Assembly (NCBI RefSeq): GCF_012844305.1
Contig: NZ_JABANE010000080.1
Span: 1 to 41,048 of the forward strand
Reading direction: 5' to 3'
From: Flammeovirga aprica JL-4
Lineage (GTDB): Bacteria > Bacteroidota > Bacteroidia > Cytophagales > Flammeovirgaceae
Length of the DNA: 41,048 bases
This document shows positions 1 to 11,100 of this stretch, piece by piece. The position numbers and the translations under genes were made by a program. The number at the start of each line of letters is the position of its first letter. Position 1 is the first letter of the stretch. A model generated the notes under the pieces. That model made no database searches. It was not told the origin of the DNA and saw nothing but the letters and a program-made list of their open reading frames with translations.

Positions 1-40
1 AATAATTTTACGTAAAACACAGAATACATGAAAGTTATAA

Positions 41-151
41 ATGATTAACATTCATTACGAGGAACTCAGGAAAAAGGCTGTACAGCTTCATGTTTTTGGG
101 TATCAAAAAACAAGCTCAATTAAAGAAATAATCTTTTATATAGAGTAGTTC
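41..151 (+). pseudogene. Possible transposase N-terminal remnant
   Basis: A 36-residue open frame starts with ATG and ends at TAG. It contains the stretch EELRKKAVQLHVFGYQKTSS, which resembles the first helix-turn-helix of IS630-type transposases (an LRKKVV-like start followed by a G and a short helix). No catalytic domain follows, so if the reading is right this is a dead fragment. It lies about 100 bases before a MITE-like repeat whose ends look like TA-flanked inverted repeats, which would fit an IS630-type source. The match is by eye and short; it could be chance. Confidence 0.28.
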
Positions 152-253
152 ATGAAAAACAAAAACTTATAGATTTTCTCACTGATAAATTTGATCAATA
201 ATTCTAAAATAGCATACGATCTTTTGGTTGTGATTTATGGACTTTTAAATCTA

Positions 254-409
254 TAAGTACAAAAATATTTAATACTAATTCTGTTTATTGTTTTGCGATT
301 ACTTCCTTCAAAAAACTTTAAATAGAACCACTATTGATACGTTTTTCAGCATCGTCCTCACAAAAAATAATTCAGAATTAGTTATCATCTATTTTTGGCT
401 TAGTACTTA
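254..409 (+). repeat. MITE-like repeat, copy 1 (156 bp)
   Basis: This block is about 80-85 percent identical by eye to 23546-23707. Shared segments include TTTTGCGATTACTTC, AAAAAACTTTAAATAGAACC and TTTTTGGCTTAGTACTTA. It begins with TAAGTAC and ends with TAGTACTTA, so the ends are inverted repeats, and the outermost TA on each side could be a TA target duplication. It has no coding capacity. The right end is 90 bases before the small secreted protein gene at 499. Confidence 0.72.
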
Positions 410-498
410 GGTCAATTAGGTATTATATAAATTTTATAGGCTAGTTGCTTGTTTGTTTTTTACATGAACAATTCTAATAAATTTTGAAATCAATGTAT

Positions 499-1404
499 AT
501 GAAAAATCTATTATTACTTTTGTTGTTTTTGCCTTTTTCATTAATGGCACAAACCAACTTAAAGCTTCAAAAAGGAGAAAAATATTATCAGAATACCTCC
601 AATACTATTGCGCTTCAACAGACTATAAATGGTCAGGAAATGAACATTAATATAGATAATGAGAGTAAAACATCTTTTCTCTTAGAGGATGTAAAGGGAG
701 ACAATTATACTTTTAGAGTAACTTTTGAGAAGCTGATATTGGGACTGGAAATGGGACCGCAGATTCAGACGTTTACCTCAATTGATGGAGTTGATCCTCT
801 CTCTAAATTTTTGAACTTACTGACCCAGCATCACTTTGTGATTGTAATGAGCGACAAAGGCAAACTGTTAGAGGTGAGAGATATGGACAAGCTTTGGGCT
901 GAGATAGAAAAAGAACCTTTAGAGATTCCAGCAATGCAGAAAATGCAGATGATAAATCAATTGAAGCAATCTTATGGACAAGAACAGTTGAAATCGAATT
1001 TAGAATTGATGTTTGGAATTTACCCAGCAAAAGAAGTTGAAGGAAAACAAAAATGGGTAATCAACTCTACGCTTAAAGGTGGTATTACAGCAGATTTGTC
1101 AAGAACATTTATGATCACAGAAACGAATGATGAGACTGTTGTACTAAAGGAAGAATCAATTCTATCCACTGATCCAGAGAAAAAGGATTTCAACGAAGTG
1201 AACGGAGTACCCACTCGTTTTGAGGGAGAAGGAACTATGAATTCTACCTTTACATTAGATAAGACGACAGGATGGGTGAATAATGCCTTGATTAAGTTGA
1301 ATGTTAAAGGGAAAAGTATTGTTCAGATGCAGGGGCAGGAAATGACTATTCCTATGGTTATGAAATCAATCACAGAGGTAAAAAATAATGAAAAGATCAA
1401 ATAG
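499..1404 (+). CDS. Secreted Bacteroidota protein, DUF6263-like
   Basis: A 301-residue protein starts with a clear signal peptide (MKNLLLLLLFLPFSLMAQ) and has no other membrane segment, so it is exported to the periplasm or outer membrane. The body alternates polar beta-strand-like segments (FLLEDVKGDNYTFRVTFEKL, SVDG-type loops, QKWVINSTLKGG, AEGT-like turns) and ends ITEVK. This pattern resembles the uncharacterised DUF6263 group of Bacteroidota, but the assignment is from memory. The frame is open to TTG at 484 and has ATG codons at 493 and 499; 499 is preferred because it puts the signal peptide at the N-terminus. No Shine-Dalgarno site is visible. The gene stands alone, with a repeat element upstream and a 728-base gene-free region downstream. 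Function unknown. Confidence 0.75.
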   Translation: MKNLLLLLLFLPFSLMAQTNLKLQKGEKYYQNTSNTIALQQTINGQEMNINIDNESKTSFLLEDVKGDNYTFRVTFEKLILGLEMGPQIQTFTSIDGVDPLSKFLNLLTQHHFVIVMSDKGKLLEVRDMDKLWAEIEKEPLEIPAMQKMQMINQLKQSYGQEQLKSNLELMFGIYPAKEVEGKQKWVINSTLKGGITADLSRTFMITETNDETVVLKEESILSTDPEKKDFNEVNGVPTRFEGEGTMNSTFTLDKTTGWVNNALIKLNVKGKSIVQMQGQEMTIPMVMKSITEVKNNEKIK

Positions 1405-2132
1405 GCTGTAACATATTTAAACACCCAAATTCTTTCTATTTCAATAGTAAACTTAATACATTAAAAAGTGGGGGAAGGTGATTCAAAAACAATTAGAACA
1501 TGATTGGAATATATTTTTTACTAAAAGAGATGTTTCAAACATGTTCTTAAAATAAATGAAAACTAACTAGATTCGAAGTAGATGACTTTTCAAAAATAAT
1601 ATTGATAGTCTTGACGATAGTAACTTTTGTAATCACCCTTTCACCACTTTTTAATGTACATTTCAATCAATACTTAGTGGGTGCGTGTTATATTATTCTT
1701 TACTAATAAACAAAAAGACGAACAGGTAAATGTAAATTGTGTTTCAGGCAGTTGTACCGTTGAAATCCAACATCCCTCGGTTTTTAACACTCAACTGTTT
1801 TGAACAAAGTAAGATTCTTTACTCCCCGAAAGTCCAAGTAATGCCAGATTCAAAATGGTAGAGCTTGGACTTTTTTTAGAATAGGCTAAAATGTAAGGTG
1901 TCACGAAATGTCACTGTAAAAGTTAAACCTTAATTTTTCATTCACGTATATTAACGAAAACCAGAACTACTACTAAATTAAAATAATCAGTCTCCTAACA
2001 TTCAAAAGAACAATTGCAGTCATTTAATATTTTACATTTATATTTCAACTAACTGTTTGATATATAGAGGTGAAAATTTAATGGGTAGGATTTTTTTTGT
2101 TTATTGTTTAGGTAGTCTGTTGAACCTTTGAT
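1405..2132. other. Gene-free region before the giant surface protein
   Basis: No open frame with credible coding content lies in these 728 bases. The middle (about 1740-1877) is rich in short inverted repeats and ends in a terminator-like hairpin. The segment near 1757-1781 (GTTGAAATCCAACATCCCTC) resembles the core palindrome of the hairpin repeat family found elsewhere in the window (GTTGCAATGCAACATCCCTC), so a degraded copy may be present. The last 200 bases should contain the promoter of the gene at 2133, but no convincing TAnnTTTG box was found. Confidence 0.5.
1829..1877 (+). terminator. Rho-independent terminator-like hairpin
   Basis: AAAGTCCAAG at 1829-1838 pairs with CTTGGACTTT at 1864-1873, with an inner TGCCA/TGGTA pairing, followed by a run of T to 1877. 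It lies 425 bases after the stop of the 499-1404 gene, which is far for its terminator, so it may end a short non-coding transcript or a long 3' untranslated region. Confidence 0.6.
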
Positions 2133-5100
2133 ATGATTAATAATAAATACACTATACTCTTCTTCTTTTTATTAGGCTTGTGCCTAGTCGTAAATGTTGC
2201 AAACGCTCAAGTCGATTCATTTACACAAATTGGAAGTTCTCCTACTCAAAGTGTCATTCTCTCATGGGACCTTGAAGTGACATCGCTTTCACCTACTTCT
2301 TCTGACTTTACAGTGACAGAAGATGTAGGAGGTACGGTTACTGATGTTACATCAAGTTGTGAAATTACGGTTGTAGAAGTAAATCCAAGTTCGGATTATA
2401 GAATTTATGTGAATGTTGGTGATAATTATGCTGATGGTACAATATTCACTTTAGAATACCACCTTATGCCACATGCTGCCACTTCTTCTGATACCTATAC
2501 TATAGATACAAGTGCAGGATTAGAATCGGATGTAACAACATTTTCTATGAGTTCTGCCTCAGATTTAGGTGAATTGAATAACGATGGAGTGACGAGTTTA
2601 AACAATATATTATTTACAATTAACTCTACAGCAACTAACATCATTTATTTAAAATCAGGGCTGACAACAATAGGAACTACAATCGCAACAGGGTCTGCAG
2701 ATTTATTAGTTACTTCTACATTATCAGATGGAGATCATCAAATTTATGCCTACGGTGTAGATACAAATGGAGATTTAACCTTTACAAGCGAACCGGTGAG
2801 TGTGACCATTGATACTTCAACACCTGCTACACCTAACACTTTAGATTTACTAGCAACAAGTGATACAGGTGATGATGATGAAGATGAGATAACTAATGAC
2901 AATACACCAGAAATCAATGTGGCATCACTTACTGTAGAAGCCGGAAATGAATTGGTTTTTGAAAGTGATATAGATGGTGAAGTAGGCCGTTTTAATTATA
3001 GTGCTACCCCTGCCGATTTTACATTAAATGCTTTAACCAATGGTACCCACAGTATCACGTGTATGGTTATTGATTCAGCCGGAAATGAGGGTGCTTCTTC
3101 TTCTGCATTATCGATCACAATTGATACAAGTGCACCATCAGATCCTGTATTAACTTTTAAATCAACTTCTGATTCAGGACGTGATGATTCTGATGGGAAA
3201 ACGACAGATGATACGCCAGTCTTAAATGTAGTGGGTGAAGCAGGGACAACCATTGAACTGTTTGTGGGAATGAGTTCAGAAGGTACTTTTAGTAATGGAT
3301 CAGGTGATACAGACGTAACAGCGACTACATTAACTTCAAATGCTGTTTATACCTATTCTGCAACTGTCACAGATGTAGCTGGAAATGTTTCTAACCCATC
3401 CAATGATGTTGATGTAGATTATAAAGTAGTATCAATTAGTACTCTTACAACTCCTACATTAGATGCCGGATCTGATTCAGGTACTACAGGTGATAATAAA
3501 ACCAATGATGAAACACCTACCTATTCTTTTACGAGTTTGGATGATTCTGATGATAAAGAACTTATTGTGAGTAGTAGTTTAGATGGAGAAGTGGCAAGGG
3601 TTACAGTTAGCGGTACCACAGCAAGTGTGACTTTAAGTACTTTATCAGAAGGAACACATACTTTAACGTACAATGTGGTTGATGTTTATGGAAATGTAGG
3701 AGCTACTGCAAATGTGAGTTTAGAAATTGATATTACGCCACCAACTTTAACTAGTGTTACTATCGTTTCTGATAATTCAGATAACACGGCAATGGTGTCT
3801 AATGGAGACGAATCTACATTGACTTTTGTGAGTGATGAAGATTTACAGGCTTCCTTTAATGTTACATTAGGGGGTGTGACAGTAACACCATCAAAATCAG
3901 GATTGACTTATACGGCATCCAATACATTTTCAACACCAGGAGCCTATACCAATGTCGGTTTTTCAATACCTGTAGTGGATGAAGCGGGGAATGCAGCCTC
4001 AGCCGTGACAACAACAACCAACAGTTCAACCAATACGTTTTTCCCTACCTTGACCAATACTATTACTGCTCCAGGTACTGTAAATTACTGTAATTCAGAA
4101 AGCTACACATATAACGTTTCGGGTGTTACAGCATCAGGAGGATCAGGGACCTATTCTTATTCATGGCAAAGGAAAAAAGATGCAGGGACTTATTCTGATT
4201 TAAATTCTTACGGCGAAAGCTATACAGAAACATCTGGCCTTTCAAGTGGTGTCTATACCTATAGAAGAGTTGTGACGAGTGAAGGGATTCCTTTAAATTC
4301 AAATGAAATTTCAGTCAATATTAACCCAGATATTGCCAATAACTCCATAAGTTCAGGAAGTGCTACGGGCTATTGTGCCTCCATTAGTGGAAGTACTTTA
4401 GTATTTACAGGCACAACACCAACGGGAGGAAATTCATCTTATAGCTATCAATGGCAGATGAGCTCCAATGGAGGAAGTTCTTGGTCCAACCTTTCCACTG
4501 CATCCAACGCCTACACACATACACCAACAATATCTTCAACAGGCACATACCTTTTTAGAAGAAGAGTGACATCAGGAGGATGTACTGATTTTTCGAATGA
4601 ACTGACTTTTGAGGTAACACCATCAATAACTAGTAATACGGTGACGAACTCCACAGGAACTTTAGTTTGTATCAACGAGCCTCTAATTGTAGCAGGTTCA
4701 TTGCCTTCAGGAGGGGATGCATCCTATACTTATCAATGGCAACAAAGTTTAAATGGAGGCAGCTACACCAATATATCAGGAGGTACATCACAAAACTACT
4801 TCTTGACTAGTGTGACAACCGCGGGTAATTACACCTTTAGGAGAGTAGTAACATCGGGAAATTGTACTTCTACATCTTCTGCAACACCAACAATCACTGT
4901 GCCTTCAGTACCTAGTGGTTATACACTTTCGCCAACCACTACTAACTATAGTGATCAGCAATCAACAGGTGTAGCATTGGCGGCTTCAGGTTTAGGAGCA
5001 GGAGAAGATTTTTATTGTTCAGGTCCTGGTGTAGTGAGCACAGGAAGCGGAGCAGGCGAAAATACATTCTATCCCAATTTAGCAGGGCAGGGTACGCACG

Positions 5101-8100
5101 TTGTCAATTATCATATTACAAAAGGCGGTTGTGAAATTGTTGACCCTGTTTCTTTTACAGTATATGATGGTTCAAGTGTAATCAATCTTAACCCATTGTA
5201 TTGTGAAGATGATCCAGCAGTTGCTCTATCTATCCCTGGTGGAACACCTTTATTTGTGGGTGGACTTCCTCCTTATACATTAATTCGTTTTGAAGGAACA
5301 GGTACATCTGGAGGGGGAGTGCCTTCTGGATCTACTTTTACGCCATCAACCGTAGTGACTTCTACCGCAGATGGACAAGATGAAACCGTGACAATTACAG
5401 CGGTTTATAGAGATAATACACTTCCAGTACCTTTGGAATTTAGTGTTTCACAAGCAGTAACTGTTACAAAAAATCACGTGGCTGATATCAATATGAGTCA
5501 GTTGAATTATTGTATTGATGCGGCTGATTTTAATGTTGATGCCAATGTAGATGGATCATTGACTACCGATGGTACATTCCAGCTTGATTCCAATGTGCCC
5601 ACTTCTAGTCCTATCACAATATCACCTTCAAGTTTATCTTTAGGAAATCATACATTGACCTATACTTACACAGATGGTAATGGATGTTCCGCTTCTGATA
5701 TGTTAAGTTTTTCAGTAAATCCATTACCTACAGTGAGTTTTGATTATATAGAACCTACTGATGATGGAGATTTCTGTTTTGATGCCGACACCGTTTTTCT
5801 ACAAGGAAAATCAGGTGGTTCCAATGTCACATCAGGTGTTTTCTCTTCACCTGACGCGATGGCAGGGGCAATTATCAGTTATGGAAATGGTAAAGGTGCT
5901 TTTATTCCCTCAATGGGGAATGGAAATGAATTTGATTTGAATAAAGATTTCACGATTACATTTACCTATACAGATGGCAATTCATGTGTGAATTCTGTAG
6001 ACTCAACAGTCTCAGTTTATGGATATGATGAAGTGGAATTAGCACGAAGTTCGGCCTCTGATTCTGTATGTTATAGTGATGGAGATGTGAGAATTACACC
6101 AATGCAAATGGGAGTACTTTACAGTGGTACAGGCGTATCATGGAGTGTGGATACTGGTGCAAGCAGTTTTGCAGTCCAAGGGGATGGAACCATACTTTTC
6201 CGTCCTTCAGTTGCCGCAACAAATGCAGGAGAAACAAGTACAAGTGATTACTCTACACACGTCATTACTTATTCTTATGAAAATACAGAAGGTTGTACAA
6301 GAGAGGTGAAAGATACATTATATGTAAAGCCCCTGCCTATAGCTCCAACTTTGATTTCTACAGTGCCGTCTTATTGTTCTCAAGATACAGGACTGAGTGA
6401 TTTAGAGGTTTCAGGTGTAACAGGAGCACAGTTTGCATGGTCTGCAGATGCCTCTTTTTCTACCATATTGAGTTCTACAAATACACTCACTCCAGCCGAT
6501 GCACCAACGGTGTCTACGGTGACAACAGTATCTTATTGGGTAAGACAGACCAATGCAGAGTCTTGTACTTCTGCTCCATTAAAAATTGATATTACGATTT
6601 ATCCAAAAGCACCCGCTCCAAGTTTATCAGCATCTAATCAGACTACTTATTGTTCAGGGACCTCAATATCCGCACTGTCAGTGGCTACTCCAGGCAATAG
6701 TATAAAATGGTATTCTGATGCAGGGTTGACCACTCAAGTAGGTTTTGGTGATAGTTTTACCCCTGCCATCAACACAAATGTATCGGCAGATTCAACAGTC
6801 ACTTTCTACGTTACAGAAACTACAAATGGCTGTGAAGGGTTGCCAACTTCCACTACTTTGACCATTTATAAAACACCAGATCCACCAACATTCAATCCTG
6901 TAGCATTATTATGTTCAGGTGATGCTTTATCAAGTTTAAGTATCGCCTCAGGTTCTAATGTAAGATGGTATTCTGATGCTTCAGCCACTACCTTATTAGG
7001 TACGGGAAATAACTATTTACCTTCTTTTGCTACTGATGTTGTCAATGATTCTACAGTTACAATTTATGCTACAAGTAGATTGAACGGTTGTGAAAGTGTC
7101 ACTTCATCTGTTGATATTAATATTAATGCACTCCCTTCTCCACCTACAGTTCCTGCCATTTCACCTTATTGTGAAGGAGATGTGATAACATCCATGACGG
7201 CAAGTGGTGAAACAGGAGCAACCTTTGAGTGGTATTCTGATGAAACACTGTCCACTTTGGAAGCTACTACCGCTTCTTATGACCCTATGATGAATGCACC
7301 AAGCTTCCCAACTTTAGATACTTTGAATTTCTGGGTGATTCAGATTGCAACAGATGGATGCGAAAGTGAACCTTTAGAAGTGGATATTCCAGTTTATCCA
7401 AGGCCAGTGGCACCTACCTTATCCGCAAGTAATCAGTTGGTTTATTGTTCCGGTGAAGTGATTAATCAATTATCGGTTGCTACAGCTGGTAATAGCATAA
7501 AATGGTATTCTGATGCAGGATTAACAAATCAAGTAGGTTTTGGAGATAATTTCACACCTGCGGTTAATACAAATGTATCAGCAGATTCAACAGTGACCTA
7601 TTATGTCACAGAAACCACAAATGGTTGTGAAGGAGCATCAACATCTACCACATTAACGATTTACAAAACACCTGACGCTCCAACATACAATCCAGTAACA
7701 TTAGTATGTTCAGGCGATGCACTGTCAAGTATTTCTGTGGCTACAGGCTCTAATGTACGATGGTATGCGGATGCTTCAAAAACGACATTATTGGGAACAG
7801 GAAACAACTATTTGCCTTCATTTGGTACAACTGTAGTCAATGATTCTACAGTCACTATTTATGCAACTAGTACATTGAATGGCTGTGAAAGTGTGGTTTC
7901 ATCCGTTGATATCAATATCAATGCATTACCTGCAGAACCAACTGTCCCGGCGGTATCTCCTTATTGTGAAGGTGTGACATTAGCGGCAATTACAGCCTCA
8001 GGTGAAACAGATGCCAATTTTGAATGGTATTCTGATGAAAGTTTAACGACAAGAGTAGCCACTACAGCCACTTTCGACCCAATGCAAAATGCACCAAGTT

Positions 8101-11100
8101 ATCCTACTTTAGATACCTTGAATTATTGGGTACTTCAAATTGCAACAGACGGCTGTATCAGCCCAGCCTATAAAGTGGATATTCCAGTTTACCCAAGGCC
8201 TTTAGCTCCTTCACTTGATGTCAATAATCAATTAATTTATTGTTCTGGAGATATCATTGCATCATTATCAGTAGGCGCTCCGGGAAATAATATCAAGTGG
8301 TATTCAGATGCTGGGCTTACCAATCAGGTGGGTTTTGGTGATAGTTTTACCCCTGCAATAAATACCAATGTAGCGGCGGATTCAACGGTCACTTATTATG
8401 TCACAGAAACTACCAACGGCTGTGAAGGAGGAGCAACATCAACCACCTTGACCATTTTCAAAACACCTGATGCTCCAACTTTCAATCCGGTTGCACTTAT
8501 TTGTAGTGGAGATCCATTGCCAAATTTGAGTATAGCTACTGGTGTAAATATCAGATGGTATTCTGATGCTTCAAAAACAACACAACTTGGATTGGGAAAT
8601 AATTATCTACCTACATTCTCTTCAGTAGTGTCAGAAGATTCTGTGGCTAGTTTGTATGCAACAAGTACCCTGAATGGTTGTGAAAGTGCAGTAGGTCAGG
8701 TAGATATATCCATTAATGCATTGCCGGAAGCTCCAGTAGTCCCAACGATTGCACCTTATTGTGAAGACGATATGATCCAGTCCATTACAGCTTCAGGGGA
8801 AAGTAATGCGAACTTTGAGTGGTATACAGATGAAGGTTTGACATTAAGAATTTCTACTGATCAAGTTTTTGACCCAGGCATCAACGCACCTAGCTTCGCA
8901 ACGCTTGACACCATTAATTACTGGGTGGTTCAAATCACACCTGACGGTTGTAGTAGTTTAGCCACAAAAGTGGATATTCCTGTCTACCCAACTCCATCAA
9001 AACCAATCGTTGATAACAGAAGCCCTGTATATTGTTCAGGCGATGAAATTCAGCCGATCACAGTAACATCAGGAAGTAATATAAGATGGTATGATGATGA
9101 TCAATTGTCAAGTATTGTATCTACCAACACTTCTTTTACACCTCCTGACCCTAACAGTTTACAGGACTATACCAAAACATATTATATTACTCAAACCGTA
9201 AATGGCTGTGAGAGTGATACCACAGAAGTGACCATGACCATCAATAGAAGACCTGATATTCCTACAGTGGCAGCAACTCTAAGTTATTGTTCTGGAGATG
9301 TGTTGCAGCCCATGATTGTATCAAGTATAGCTGAAGATGTGACTTGGTATTCTGATGCGTCTCTAACGAATGTTGTTGGAAATACCAACTCTTTTACACC
9401 GACAGATTCTACAGTGGTCACTGAAACCACAACCTATACCTATTATGTCACAGATGCACATTTAGGTTGTGAAGGACAGCCACTTCAGTTGGATATTGTC
9501 ATTCATCCTTTGCCAATTTTTGATTTATTCGGTATTGAAGAAGGGCAGGTGTTTTGTCAGAGTGATGATAATCCATTGGTGATTACCACAGTTTCGGGAG
9601 GCGTGCTAACCTCTTCAACAGGGGCATTAATACGATCAAATAATGAAGTAGTATTAGAAAATTCACCTTTAGGAAACCACACCGTACGCTATACTTATAC
9701 CAATGAAAATAGCTGTGTGAATTATGTGGAAAGAAACTTTACCATTGTCGATATCCCAGAAGTAGACTTTGATTATGAAGTGTTCTGTGATACCAAAGTG
9801 GTGCAGTTCAGAGATTTGACGACTACCGAAGATTCAACATTTATTACAAGTTGGTTCTTTGATTTTGGTGCAGGTGAAGGCTCTAAATTTATTACAAGTG
9901 CTGATTCAGCTGCATCATATGAACATACGTTCACTACTAGTGGCTTTAAAACGGTGACTTTAACAGTAGAAACCAATGCAGGTTGTACAACAATTTCTAC
10001 TTCTAAAAGTGTGTTTATAGGTACACCTCCTCAAGCTGACTTTGAATGGAAAATATCAGAATTTGGAACTGATATGGAATTTGAAGAAATGTCATCTGCG
10101 GTAGATTTTGATACTTTATCATCATGGGAGTGGGATTTTGGAGATGGAACCAATGTAATGATTGATGCGAATTCTAATTCTAACGGAAATATCACACATA
10201 GATACAATCAGATAGGTTCTTATAATGTTGATTTGACTGTTACCACAAAAAGAGGTTGTTCTAAAGTAGTTTCCAAATCAGTTTACGTTATTCCAAGAGT
10301 TTATCTTACCAATGAAGAAGATCAGTACTTTGAAGACTTCAATGGTACCGATGGAGGCTGGGTGCCAAGAGGTACAGCGTCAAGTTGGGAACACGGCGTA
10401 GCACAAGGTGAAAATATTATCACTGATACCAAAGTGTGGGTTACCAATCTTACCACCAACTATAATGTAAGTGAAGATTCTTACCTCAATACCCCTTCTT
10501 TTGATATATCAGGTTTAAGTCGCCCTGCCATAATTTTTGATATGCAGTTGGATGCAGAAGCCCATATTGATGGTGTGACCTTACAGTATTCACTTGATTC
10601 AGGCCAAACATGGAATGTACTCGGAGATGTAAATGATCCTATTAATTGGTACAACAGTTCAAATATCCTTTCAGACCCTGGTAGTCAGGTAGGCGGAAGT
10701 AGTACAGATTCAAAAGGATGGACCGGTAATACTGCAGAATCGGGAGGTATATTTAGAGAAAATAGATCTATCCGTCACAATTTAGATCAGTTTATTGGAG
10801 AAGAGCATCTAAGATTGAGATTTGCATTTAAATCAAACTCAGACCTTGAAGATGAAGGGGTATCTATTGATAATGTATTTATAGGAAACCGTCAGAAAGT
10901 AGTGGTTGTGGAAACGATGACCAATGCTGGGCAACAAGAAGATAGTAGAGAATTACCAGATTTAGATTCCGTACTGAATACGATTGATTTAGACGTCTTA
11001 GCCATTAATTACCATATTAAAGTGGATGGAAGAAGTGATTCTTTAAATATTGATAATCCAGAGCCATCAAGTGGGCGAAGATTTTATTATGGTATCACTG

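Noticed and set aside
6600..8984. Regular repeats considered as a CRISPR-like array
   Set aside because: The periodicity is 795 bases of coding sequence with imperfect units; there are no short identical repeats with unique spacers.
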